Assembly: GCA_017462485.1 (NCBI GenBank)
Contig: JAFTRA010000039.1
Coordinates: 1 to 63,629 of the forward strand
Length of the DNA: 63,629 nucleotides
Source: Clostridia bacterium
GTDB lineage: Bacteria; Bacillota; Clostridia; Oscillospirales; CAG-272
Reading direction: 5' to 3'
Part shown: positions 35,201-42,089 of the stretch, one piece after another
Layout: the number at the start of each line of letters is the position of its first letter
Numbering within the stretch: position 1 is the stretch's first letter
Program-made: the position numbers and the translations under genes
The notes under the pieces: model-generated
What the model saw: the letters and a program-made list of their open reading frames with translations, nothing else
What the model was told of the DNA's origin: nothing
Databases searched by the model: none

Positions 35201-35506
35201 ATACTGGGTTGCGACTTTTATAACCTGATGAATCAGGTCAATCGCGTCCTGCTTTGTAATGTCCAAATACTTGGAATATGCGGTTTTGATCTGAACATCA
35301 AGCTTTGCCTCCTCTCCGTCTGTCGGAGGAACGTAGGTAATGGTGTACCAAGGCTCGTCATACGCAAGCGTCGAGGTAGAGTCATTACCGTTATCACCGT
35401 TGCCACTGTCAAGTGCGAAGGCAGTTACAGCTAAAACGCTGAACAGCATCATCACGACAAGAAGAAATGCAACGGCAATCTTTGAGTGTCGGCTGATTTT
35501 TTTCAT
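29225..35506 (-). CDS. giant cell-envelope protein with MBG-like repeats and a uL15-like cytoplasmic tail
   Basis: A 2093-residue membrane protein. Residues 1-32 are a signal peptide. Residues ~33-670 are an acidic helical region. An Ig-like segment follows, then three near-identical 86-residue MBG-like repeats (about 757-1014) and cysteine-containing repeats near 1125-1180 (CTKCQ). One membrane helix lies at about 1342-1366, with KKNKNKKKDDD inside. The cytoplasmic part has Pro/Ala/Glu linkers and two ~175-residue copies of one domain (about 1506-1690 and 1746-1920, both with YHFTDLSDNPKFDKLPMLLK). A last ~75 residues (FEDGEIVT, RVKVLAKGTMTK, ADKFS, AGG) align with the C terminus of ribosomal protein uL15. 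The function is unknown. The AGGTG ribosome site and a promoter at 35591-35619 support the start. Confidence 0.8.
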   Translation of the reverse strand: MKKISRHSKIAVAFLLVVMMLFSVLAVTAFALDSGNGDNGNDSTSTLAYDEPWYTITYVPPTDGEEAKLDVQIKTAYSKYLDITKQDAIDLIHQVIKVATQYAMDSVLGTDSGITLSSDFAFELVEATGYDNIPANLKSVLKDFLVDQFGTSDIEQLKENVKNDPELKENLQEKIESVTNGEFDVVIQVAVDKYIGEEEIPADLTEKIQGIVDEVLPEVIEIVYDADGDGELDEEEQKVVDEVKAKVESTVTTNVEKVVEVKENGGSVLSSLSIKDIVKSFKSVSVDDKVVFEFVSGYDFSIGTEAILSALKKIPMPGEIANYTVEDFKTLLTYDLGVKFAFGNFDLDVNVGLTGTEAELAKVKSVMNIVASHVDFDVTKDGEVSVKLLVPDEFAALVLRAAESEMIPDTLKHKVFTLLDKNGNDVVSFINEDLTMSDIVALLQCIDYEKVIDKALGKEIILNLAKKAGIDDNLENLTDEQIDKKVEEYADKLGPYYNTAKNYIVKAAGYIPEKYMNKTVSDFYRGNGVFQADETVTVTEADFLKVLGKVMEEADQHFPERFEEYKPYLDKLETVLIALWNGREVTVSVDATVEFLDIYQVTFVNGEKEVRGFLPVGADINFFANNAGVENWMGADDGKIYKTMPEKDIVLRPLGDFDAGVKLGDELVTEIKGDYNGSNYKLVAFCDYARKDDATITFQWFCNGEAITGATSNEYTVIGNAQNNTYTCEIHIVDADAGLDETVSYDVAVDIAKIQISMENVAWDYTAGEFTYAPNSNYEVLVTGYDATLLNVVYAANTATAAGNYTATATFTAKDAANYEIVGATDGEYVTSVNWSVAKAQISMENIAWDYTAGEFTYAPNSNYEVLVTGYDATLLNVVYAANTATAAGNYTATATFTAKDAVNYEIVGATDGEYVTSVNWSVAKAQISMENVAWDYTAGEFTYAPNSNYEVLVTGYDATRLNVVYAANTATVAGNYTATATFTAKDAANYEIVGATDGEYVMELDWSVAQAKFSLAGLTVELWINGAKWTGTGDVELEYAEGTTYTLTLVVTDGTNVVEEITIAITGNTGSAVGEYTINVTENAITYNITSNYYIDPAEKETFEAAVEAFNGKLWSIAEEDDIECEHTYDWTVTTPATCTEPGVKTGVCTKCQNPTTASIDPLGHNLVDVPAKAPTATEPGYTAHKACDRENCDYKVGYTEIPATGNEGGNEGGNQGGATQNSATLAGGKVTLNGENADSFTATDVTEEHKDVKITGLEKGLKGKVIVAYDVKGNAVSGKVYTVTFVIPDDYKNHENLAIYYIDEDGKVTLVEGSEVKNGSIKFNAPHFSVYAIVAIEETSNWWIWLIVALAVVLVAAAVVVVILLKKNKNKKKDDDEGDEDDTDAPTPDAPVTVVSAPVVVVQPTAPTAPAEAAPAALTDSATPVVPVATVSPTKEGAAVNTTPIVGEAAVEVPELISAEAESPKTTVIAETPKAEEIPEPVVNAAPVIAAADDNVEDSILVDGEVIYVHYRSSFTSRLIQASETLQNYYTAIKNKLLSYGGVKAKTSWNYEIFTKGRVQCAKVNVKGKALTLNLALDPKEYNASKYHFTDLSDNPKFDKLPMLLKVKSDRGLKYALELIEEVMRKLEIEGGEVPTNDYRMPYESNASLAKRGLVKVILPAGVKYDASLEIREANVSDIIGGENVDTTVSREEVFLYDREEAADAPVLEVTPAAEEAPKVAEEEVAVVTEKAAVSPAVPEISSDDTIMVEGNVVYIRYRSSFTSRLIQAADDVQGYYTALKNHLLSYKGIKARTSWNYETFTKGRTQCARINIKGKTLTINLALIPESYNVNKYHFTDLSDNPKFDKLPMLLKIRSARALKYALELIDELMKTLEVVKGKEQNVDYRKPYESNSELARRGLMKIILPAGVKLDETTVLREENVDSVMDAHKQEAKASAAAETPAVEEAPAVEEAPALEEAPAVEETTVMEETPVVEEATVVEEEHIFTDAQHADEMVNDYVAEHSIEVIKKARSGKMDEVNIDEICENFEDGEIVTLEALKAKRLISKSAGRVKVLAKGTMTKCLTVEADKFSLQAVKMITLAGGVAKRYN
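32460..33245 (-). repeat. three tandem ~258-bp repeats coding MBG-like domains
   Basis: Each unit codes 86 residues beginning ISMEN(V/I)AWDYTAGEFTYAP. The DNA copies differ at only a few positions, so they arose or were homogenised recently. The copy number is likely to vary between strains. Confidence 0.85.
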
Positions 35507-35590
35507 TTTTTCACCTCATACAAATTTCTTTACGTCCGCGAAGCCGCAGACGCTTAAATATAAGTATTAAATAGTAATACTATTGAGTCG

Positions 35591-35619
35591 ATTATAACAC
35601 CTTTTTTTACCAAAAGCAA
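35591..35619 (-). promoter_or_regulatory. sigma-A promoter of the giant envelope protein gene
   Basis: Minus strand: TTGCTT (35614-35619), 17-nt spacer, TATAAT (35591-35596). The leader is about 80 nt. Confidence 0.6.
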
Positions 35620-35661
35620 TAGGTTTTACTAAATTTACGAGAAAAATATCGTTTTTTTTAG

Positions 35662-35749
35662 AAAAAAGTGGGGAACGTGTGCAAAATAGCAAGGTTTTTT
35701 TATGCAAAATGATGCATTTTCCCTTTTTTCCATTTTTCACACGCTCCCC
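35662..35749 (-). terminator. long-hairpin terminator of the 1076-residue protein gene
   Basis: Outer stem GGGGAACGTGTG (35670-35681) with CACACGCTCCCC (35738-35749), one mismatch, enclosing a smaller hairpin. On the minus strand a U run follows (A run at 35662-35667). With the promoter at 35591-35619 it fills the 306-bp gap between the two large genes. Confidence 0.7.
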
Positions 35750-35812
35750 TACTTGAGCGCTTCGGCTTATTTTTCCAAACTTAACACGCCCCCGACCTTA
35801 AAATTGCGAAAA

Positions 35813-38800
35813 TCAGTAGTCGTCATCGTAAAAGTCGTCAGGTCCGTCCAACGTTCTTCTCTTCCTTTTAACTATTATCACGGTAATCAGAGCAACGACA
35901 AGGACCACGAATGCGCTCACCGCCGCAACAGCTATGTAAAACAGCTTTTTAAGTCTCGGAGAAAGCTTAAGTCCGCCCTTATCCTCAACAACGGGCAAAA
36001 GAGTCTTTTCATAAACGGCATCGTACGTAGCGTCGCAGGTTGCCTCCGTTATTTCCTTATCCCACTTCACAAATTCGTATGAATAGGTTCCGTCACTTGC
36101 AATTTTGGGCGCTGTCGGTGGTGTAACCTTAGAGCCGTGAGCAAGCTCAAGCTCGGAAATAACCTTTCCGTTTGCCGTAAATTTCACAGTATAAATCTTT
36201 ACTGCCGCCTTTACCGAAATTATAGCGTCGGACTTCCTTATTTTATATCCGCCGTCTTCCTCCGGGAAAATTCTGTTTCCCGACGAATCGGTAACTATCA
36301 CGTCAAGAAGCTTTATTCCCTCTTTTAACGCCACGTCAATAAAGATTACGTCCTTATCAAGCACGGTATCGTTCGAGGTAATTCCGCAATTGGCATCGTA
36401 ACGCTCGACACGTGTCGATATTTCCACCATACTGTTCGGCACGGTGACTACCGAATATTCTCTTCTGAATATGTATTTGTTTCCGCTGCCTGCCTCAAAC
36501 TTAAGCGTACCGTCTTCCTCGGTGTACGCTTTATTAAGAAAAGCGCTATCGGTTTGCTCTGTAAGCTTATATTTGTCCGTATTTGCTATATTGTGGTTAA
36601 TCTGAAGCTCTGCCTTTACGGGATGAATTTCTCCGTTGCCTTTTATCGCTTTCAGCGTTACGTCAAGCTTTGTTGTATTACCCGAATACGCAAGCTCAAT
36701 AAATTCAACTCCTGCCTGCTTCATCTCGTAAACATCTTTAAATGTAAACTTCAGCGTACCTTTTGGCAGAATAAGCGTTAAGGATTTCTTACCTGCTATT
36801 CTATCAAGCAGCATTGAAACATCGACTTTATTTCCAAGGAATTTGCCGGCGTCGCATACAGCATTGTTACCCTCGTAGGTGATTGCCGCGCCCTTGCTTA
36901 CGGTAGCTTCAACTATATAACGCTTATCGAACACGGCAGTGTATGAGCAATCCTCTGTGAGCTCAAGTATTTCCGTAGGTCTGCCCTTTTCGTCAGCCCA
37001 GCCCGAGAAAACGTAATATACGCTATCCTCTTCGGGCTTTTCAAGTGGAAGCGGACATTCGGGTACTATACCCGATATAAGTCTTTGTGTAAGCTCCTCT
37101 CCGTTTACCGACCACTTAACGTTGTAGTAGGTCGGCACTCTGTCATAAAGAGGAACTATGACAGCATCGGCACTGAAACCGAGTGTGAGGTCAACCGCTT
37201 CGTCCGAAGCCGTTCTTGACACGCTAAAAAGCTTCCAACCTATGAATGTATATTCGCCCGTCTCGTCGGTATAATTCTCGGGGGTTTCTCCCTCATACAC
37301 CACGGGGCTCTCGGGGTCAACTGCAAGCACGAGCTCACGGTAGCCCGACGGCTCAGACTCATCACGCACCCTGAACGTAAGATTTACCGGGATTGCGTTA
37401 TACTTCTTTGTCACCGTGGTAACGGTTTCAAAAACGGCGTCGGCGGTAAGCTCGCTTCTGTATAGAGGAACATCGCCACTCTCAAAAGCTTCCGCAAGAG
37501 CGCTCCTCTCGTCAGCTTTAAGCTTCTTATACACCGAGAGAACCTCGTTCTGCCTTGCCACCACCGGCTCGGGAGCTAAGACCTCGGTAGGCGGGTCTCC
37601 CGGATTTTCAACGGAATCCGGCAAAGTGGGTTCATCAACCTTTTCGGGATAGGTAGGCTTCTCTACCTTTTTCGGTTCCTTCGGCTCTTCCATAAACTGC
37701 GGATAGGGCTCAGTGCCGGGCTTTGAGGTATTATCGTCGTTGTAATAGGTTTTGTTTTCGAGGATCTGACTTATAGTTCTGTTATCTATCTTCCAGGAGC
37801 TATTATATGCAATATTTCCTTTATAGTCACGAAGCTCTCCGTCAATGAGCGCATTGGTAACCAAGGCAAGCTGACAAACAAGGATAACGTACTTTTCATT
37901 CTTGTCCTCTTGCACGAGCTTTGCTCTGACAAGCTTATTGCGGTAAAGAATATCAAGCGCCTGCGTAAGCTTTAAGAATCCGTCGCACATCTTGTCGTAG
38001 TTTTCTACGTAGAACTGATATTGCATCTCTTCGGTTTTGCACGCCTTAAAGCCCGTCATAATTTCTCTGACGGTTTCCGTAGCGTCACCCGCCTGATGCA
38101 CGGCAGCCTTCTCCGCTCCCGCCGCTATGATAGCGCTCTCGTTAACGAGCACCTGGTCAACGGTGCCACCCATGACTGCCGAATAAACCGTTCTTTTAAG
38201 CCCGGTCATCGAAACGTCTATAAGCTTCACGGCGTCAATACGCTTCTTTATAGGCTTAAGCTTTTCAAGATACTCGCCATACTTTACCTTTGCGGTATTG
38301 TACGCCTCAAGCTCAACCTCGTAATTATCAAACGCCGCCTGGTCGAGCTTGAACTGCTCGATAGCAAGCTCGTAATTGTCAAATGCGGTCTTGTCCTTTT
38401 CGTACTGCTCGAGCGCAGCTAAATACTTACTGTATTCCGCGTAAGAATCGTCATAAAGAGCTTTAAGTAAACAATAATTGTCATATTCCGCCGATTGCTG
38501 ATTATATTTCTCGATATTTTCCGCATATTCCGCAACGTTACGGTAAAGATTCAGGAATACGTTAACGTCTTCTTTCTTTATTTCGGTTTCTGCAGTATAG
38601 ATTACCTTAACCTCTGTATTTTGGAGAGGCTCCGCCATCTCTACGCTTCCCTCTCCCACGTCCGAAAGCTCGACACGGGCTCTGCCTATTTCAGCATACG
38701 AGGGCTTCCAAAGAAAAACTTCTGCGTTATCCGACGTGTAGGAATATTCATATGCCTTGATTTTAAGTGAGCCATCCTCATAGAGAAGCTCAACCTTACT

Positions 38801-39043
38801 TGTGTTGATTATCGGGTTATATGAAATCTCAAGCTCCGAAAAAGCATCGAGAAATGCCTTTTCTTTTTCATCAAGCTCCAAATCAAGATAAGCTTCAAGA
38901 AATTCTTTTGCGTCAATAATCTCATTTTTGCCGGATGCGGCAAGGCTGAAATCGTAATTTGCCGCCGAAGCGACGAACGTAAACGCAAATACCGATAAAA
39001 GAAGTGTCGCAACGAGCGTAATAATTCGTTTTTGTTTTTTCAT
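35813..39043 (-). CDS. large secreted membrane-anchored protein with coiled coil and InlB-type repeats
   Basis: A 1076-residue envelope protein. Residues 1-27 are a signal peptide. Residues ~180-280 are a Tyr/Asn-rich helical repeat (AFDNYELAIEQFKLDQAAFD and similar), probably a coiled coil. Around 460-510 is a Pro/Glu/Lys linker (EEPKEPKKVEKPTYPEK). Several later ~60-75-residue units look like InlB B-repeats (YTFIGWKLF, YVFSGWADE, YEFVKWDKE). A C-terminal helix at about 1038-1062 and the tail KRKRRTLDGPDDFYDDDY complete it. Such proteins sit on the cell surface for adhesion or wall organisation. GAGAGGA precedes the start. It lies upstream of the 2093-residue protein on the same strand and may work with it. 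Confidence 0.78.
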   Translation of the reverse strand: MKKQKRIITLVATLLLSVFAFTFVASAANYDFSLAASGKNEIIDAKEFLEAYLDLELDEKEKAFLDAFSELEISYNPIINTSKVELLYEDGSLKIKAYEYSYTSDNAEVFLWKPSYAEIGRARVELSDVGEGSVEMAEPLQNTEVKVIYTAETEIKKEDVNVFLNLYRNVAEYAENIEKYNQQSAEYDNYCLLKALYDDSYAEYSKYLAALEQYEKDKTAFDNYELAIEQFKLDQAAFDNYEVELEAYNTAKVKYGEYLEKLKPIKKRIDAVKLIDVSMTGLKRTVYSAVMGGTVDQVLVNESAIIAAGAEKAAVHQAGDATETVREIMTGFKACKTEEMQYQFYVENYDKMCDGFLKLTQALDILYRNKLVRAKLVQEDKNEKYVILVCQLALVTNALIDGELRDYKGNIAYNSSWKIDNRTISQILENKTYYNDDNTSKPGTEPYPQFMEEPKEPKKVEKPTYPEKVDEPTLPDSVENPGDPPTEVLAPEPVVARQNEVLSVYKKLKADERSALAEAFESGDVPLYRSELTADAVFETVTTVTKKYNAIPVNLTFRVRDESEPSGYRELVLAVDPESPVVYEGETPENYTDETGEYTFIGWKLFSVSRTASDEAVDLTLGFSADAVIVPLYDRVPTYYNVKWSVNGEELTQRLISGIVPECPLPLEKPEEDSVYYVFSGWADEKGRPTEILELTEDCSYTAVFDKRYIVEATVSKGAAITYEGNNAVCDAGKFLGNKVDVSMLLDRIAGKKSLTLILPKGTLKFTFKDVYEMKQAGVEFIELAYSGNTTKLDVTLKAIKGNGEIHPVKAELQINHNIANTDKYKLTEQTDSAFLNKAYTEEDGTLKFEAGSGNKYIFRREYSVVTVPNSMVEISTRVERYDANCGITSNDTVLDKDVIFIDVALKEGIKLLDVIVTDSSGNRIFPEEDGGYKIRKSDAIISVKAAVKIYTVKFTANGKVISELELAHGSKVTPPTAPKIASDGTYSYEFVKWDKEITEATCDATYDAVYEKTLLPVVEDKGGLKLSPRLKKLFYIAVAAVSAFVVLVVALITVIIVKRKRRTLDGPDDFYDDDY

Positions 39044-39069
39044 TTAAGAATCCTCTCGTTTGTACTTTT

Positions 39070-39633
39070 TTAAGCTTTTGGCGATTTTTCTATGAGAAAG
39101 AAATACGGTGATGTCGGTGAATTAAGTATTCTAAATTCGGATGCGCATATTTTAAACCTCGAAAGAGTTGAGAAATATTCACGGAGCATCTCGCCCTCGA
39201 GCGCTCCCTCCTCGTGACCCGGGTATATCGCGACGATAAGAACACCGTCGGGTAAGAGCAAATCAATGGCGGCTTCAACTGCGGGCATAGTGGTTTCACG
39301 CAAGGTGGTGACCGCCTTTTTGCCGCTTCTCGGCAGATACCCGAGGTTGAACATTCCTGCCTTTATAGGCTCTTTTACAAATTCCTTTACTCTATGGTGA
39401 GAGGCGCATATCAAGGTATAGTTTTCGGGAGCGCCGTTTTCTTTTAAGTGGCTCTCGGTTGACTTTAGCGCCTCCTCTTGTATATCAAAGGCGTAAACTC
39501 TGCCCTCCTCTCCCACAGTTTTTGAAAGAAAGAGCGTATCGTTACCGTTGCCCATCGTGAAATCAACGGCAACCTCACCCCGTGAGAGATGCTCGAGAAT
39601 AAAATGCTTATGAAGTCCTGTCAAATCTACCAT
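39070..39633 (-). CDS. mnmM: class I SAM methyltransferase, YtqB/MnmM family
   Basis: A 187-residue methyltransferase resembling YtqB, now known as MnmM, which methylates the wobble-uridine modification of certain tRNAs. Motif I is VDFTMGNGNDTLFL. NLGYLPRSGKKAVTT and IYPGHEEGALE are the family-specific loops. Length is usual. It starts 3 bp after the rqcH stop, so the two translation-quality genes are probably cotranscribed. The assignment to MnmM is from family resemblance. Confidence 0.82.
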   Translation of the reverse strand: MVDLTGLHKHFILEHLSRGEVAVDFTMGNGNDTLFLSKTVGEEGRVYAFDIQEEALKSTESHLKENGAPENYTLICASHHRVKEFVKEPIKAGMFNLGYLPRSGKKAVTTLRETTMPAVEAAIDLLLPDGVLIVAIYPGHEEGALEGEMLREYFSTLSRFKICASEFRILNSPTSPYFFLIEKSPKA

Positions 39634-39636
39634 AAA

Positions 39637-41367
39637 TCAAATTTCCTTTATCGGTTTAACATATGCCGTATAGTTGGTTTTATATGTCACAAAGCCCGGC
39701 TTTGAGCCCGACGGCTTTTTGATATTCTTGACACGGGTATAATCTACAGCCACCAAATCGGCAGTCGCCTTTGAATATCCGGCGGCAATTCCGGCAGCCT
39801 CGGTATAGTCTCTGTCGCTTGGCTCCTTACCGTCCGTCACAAGAATAACGTGCGAGCCCGGAAGGTCCTTTACGTGAAACCAGATATCATCATTTGAGGC
39901 TTCCTTCATCGTGAGCCTGTCGTTCTGAATATTGTTTCGTCCAACGTAGAGCGTCATCCCGTCGGTCGTTTTGAACGCAAGAGGCTTTGAGCGTGACTGC
40001 TTCGGCGGCTTATAGCCCTTCATTCTTGAGGCGTAGCCTGAGGTAAATAGCTCGTCACGGATATCGGATATATCCTGCTCAGTCTCGGCAGAGTCTAAAA
40101 ACGCCTGAACGCTCTCGAGGTATTTAAGCTCGGCTTCCCAGAGTGAAATCTGCTCCGCAAGAATCTTTTTAGCCGTTTTGCACTTGTTATAGAGCTTATA
40201 CATTCTCTGCGCGTTTGCCGCAGGCGAGAGCCTTTCGTCAAGCTCTATCGTAACGACGGGGCAGGACTCGTCGTAATAATCAGTTGCCTCAAGAGTTTTA
40301 TCTCCACGCTTTATTCTATACATATTCGCTGTTATAAGGTCGCCCGAGCGCTTATAGGTCTCACCCTTTTCACTATCCGAGAGAGCCTCTCTTTGAATAG
40401 CGAGCTTCTTCTCGGTGCGCGCCCTTACACTCGTGAGCAGCGTTCTTATATCGTGGGCGCGCTGATGAATTTTTTCAAGCCTGTCCTTTTCGGCAAAATA
40501 GAGGTCAAAAAGCTCGCCAAGCGTTTCAAAATGCACGTAGTCCGCATAGTCACCGAGATAGCTTATATCCATATACGAGTAATCAATAGGCTTGCCGCTT
40601 TTATCTATTGCTACCGTTGGATTGTAACGCTCCTCGATAAGCAGCCTCTGCCAATCAAGGAATACCGAATAAAAGCGCTCTGCGTCTATCTCGGACACGG
40701 GAACGTCCGTTTCTCCCGAGGCTCTGAAAACCAGCTCGTGCGCAATCTGTGTGGCTATTCCCGAGTAGGTCGATGTGATAAATTTCTCACCGCTCTTCTC
40801 GCGTGGGAACTCGGAAAGCTTCTCAAAGAAAAGCTCTCTGTTTATATCAAGGACATTCGCCTTGTTTTGCATAGCGGGAGCCTTATACTTAAGCCCCGGA
40901 AGAATCTGACGTATCGTGCTCGCGGAAAAATCTATGATTTTTAATGCCGAAATTATTTTTTCCTCTCCGTCGAGGAGAATGAAGTTAGCGTACTTGCCCA
41001 TTATTTCGCAAACCATTTTCATCTCCGACGGAAAACCCATTTCGTCATATCCGGAGACGGAAAAGATTGCGATTCTATCAAACCCCGGCTGCGAAACCCC
41101 GGTGATTTTTGCGCCAATCAAACGCTTTCTCAAAAACATACAAAACATAGGCGCTTTTAGCGGATTCTCCTTAACCTTCGAGGTTAATTGCAATCTCGGG
41201 GCATTGGGGCCAACGTTAAAAAGCAAACGCGAGGACTTTTTTCCGTGGTGGATAACAATATCTATCTCATCGTTTGCGGGCTGAAGAATTTTTTCAATTT
41301 TCGCTTCGGGAAACTCCCTCTGAAATTCGGTTAAAACCGCTCTCATCATACAAGCGTCGAATGCCAT
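39637..41367 (-). CDS. rqcH: Rqc2/RqcH-type NFACT protein (ribosome quality control)
   Basis: A 576-residue NFACT family protein. Bacterial RqcH binds 50S subunits blocked by peptidyl-tRNA and adds C-terminal alanine tails that mark the chain for degradation. NFACT-N is at residues 1-~130 (FDACMMRAVLTEF start and APRLQLT). A helical coiled-coil middle lies at about 255-430. The NFACT-R domain contains NDDIWFHVKDLPGSHVIL near residue 500. Length is normal for Firmicutes. Some relatives were first named fibronectin-binding proteins. It precedes mnmM in an operon. Confidence 0.93.
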   Translation of the reverse strand: MAFDACMMRAVLTEFQREFPEAKIEKILQPANDEIDIVIHHGKKSSRLLFNVGPNAPRLQLTSKVKENPLKAPMFCMFLRKRLIGAKITGVSQPGFDRIAIFSVSGYDEMGFPSEMKMVCEIMGKYANFILLDGEEKIISALKIIDFSASTIRQILPGLKYKAPAMQNKANVLDINRELFFEKLSEFPREKSGEKFITSTYSGIATQIAHELVFRASGETDVPVSEIDAERFYSVFLDWQRLLIEERYNPTVAIDKSGKPIDYSYMDISYLGDYADYVHFETLGELFDLYFAEKDRLEKIHQRAHDIRTLLTSVRARTEKKLAIQREALSDSEKGETYKRSGDLITANMYRIKRGDKTLEATDYYDESCPVVTIELDERLSPAANAQRMYKLYNKCKTAKKILAEQISLWEAELKYLESVQAFLDSAETEQDISDIRDELFTSGYASRMKGYKPPKQSRSKPLAFKTTDGMTLYVGRNNIQNDRLTMKEASNDDIWFHVKDLPGSHVILVTDGKEPSDRDYTEAAGIAAGYSKATADLVAVDYTRVKNIKKPSGSKPGFVTYKTNYTAYVKPIKEI

Positions 41368-41412
41368 TTTGCGCTCCGTTTCAAATATAGCTCAACTCAG
41401 CGAGCCTTAATA

Positions 41413-41658
41413 CTTAGGCAAGAGGCAATAATACAAACTCGTTTTGGAAAGGCAAATTTCCAGAAATACATCGGTAAAAATCCTTATAATATCCTATATT
41501 ATCTCGAATTTCAACCTCGTCTTGCAGAAAATTTGCTCTTTCTAAAATTTCTCTAAACCCTCGAGCCTTAATTTTAAGATGACTTTGCAAGAGTGATAAG
41601 TGCCGAAAGCGCTGAAAATTCAGGCTTTAGGACGAGTTCATATTATTCCCTCTTGCTT
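41413..41658. repeat. MITE-like foldback element with ~29-bp terminal inverted repeats
   Basis: The left end (from TAGGCAAGAGGCAATAATA at 41415) and the right end (complement of 41630-41658) match at 24 of 29 positions. The interior is AT-rich and holds no gene. Partial copies of the right end occur at 4607-4648 and 15172-15233. No transposase gene is in the window, so any mobility would need one in trans. Confidence 0.65.
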
Positions 41659-41727
41659 ATTTAGTTTAGCATATTTAAAAGCTTTAGTCAAGTAGCCAAC
41701 ATCAACACAATGTGAATTCAATTTAGG

Positions 41728-41756
41728 GGCTATCAGCTCGTGAGGAATGAAGTCAA
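41728..41756 (+). repeat. 28-bp direct repeat flanking a foldback element, copy 1
   Basis: GGCTATCAGC followed by CGTGA and GAATGAAGT. It recurs at 41925-41952 with a few mismatches, on either side of the foldback element at 41763-41906. Confidence 0.55.
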
Positions 41757-41762
41757 TATGCC

Positions 41763-41906
41763 AGCCTTCTCCTGCGGGAGAAGGGGGACCGCTTGCGGTG
41801 GATGAGGAGTAGGCAAAGAACTTTATCCGTAGTAAATGTTTTGTTCATAAGCAAGACACCTCATCCGTCAGTCTTCGACTGCCACCTTCTCCCACTGGAG
41901 AAGGCT
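41763..41906. repeat. 144-bp foldback repeat element
   Basis: Perfect 10-bp terminal inverted repeats AGCCTTCTCC (41763-41772) and GGAGAAGGCT (41897-41906), each inside its own small hairpin (CCTTCTCC...GGAGAAGG). Inner repeats GGATGAGG (41800-41807) and CCTCATCC (41859-41866) continue the fold. It has no coding capacity. It resembles the small palindromic repeats that are abundant in gut Firmicutes genomes. Confidence 0.7.
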
Positions 41907-41924
41907 AATATTTAGGCCGGTGTT

Positions 41925-41952
41925 GGCTATCAGCGCGTGAAGAATGAAGTAA
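41925..41952 (+). repeat. 28-bp direct repeat flanking a foldback element, copy 2
   Basis: Second copy of the GGCTATCAGC...GAATGAAGT repeat, located between the foldback element and the hairpin array. Confidence 0.55.
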
Positions 41953-41954
41953 TG

Positions 41955-42070
41955 TTTTTGCATAGCAAAAAGCGATATATTGACGCAAAAGCGTCAATGC
42001 GGTATTGCTTGCTCTGCAAGCAGCGATATTATTTGCCAGTGCAAATAGAGATATGTTCGCTATGCGAACG
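41955..42070. repeat. array of five short perfect hairpins with GCGATAT spacers
   Basis: Hairpins are TTTTTGC/GCAAAAA (41955-41971), TTGACGC/GCGTCAA (41980-41997), TGCTTGC/GCAAGCA (42006-42022), TATTTGC/GCAAATA (42030-42047) and TGTTCGC/GCGAACG (about 42054-42070). The stems differ in sequence, but the spacers share (A)GCGATAT(T)-like sequence. This is not a CRISPR: the constant parts are the spacers and the stems are self-complementary. Confidence 0.65.
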
Positions 42071-42089
42071 TATAAAAGCTGTTGTATTG

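Noticed and set aside
41955-42070. Possible CRISPR array
   Set aside because: Repeated units are self-complementary hairpins with different stems and constant short spacers. There are no cas genes and no uniform repeat-spacer lengths.
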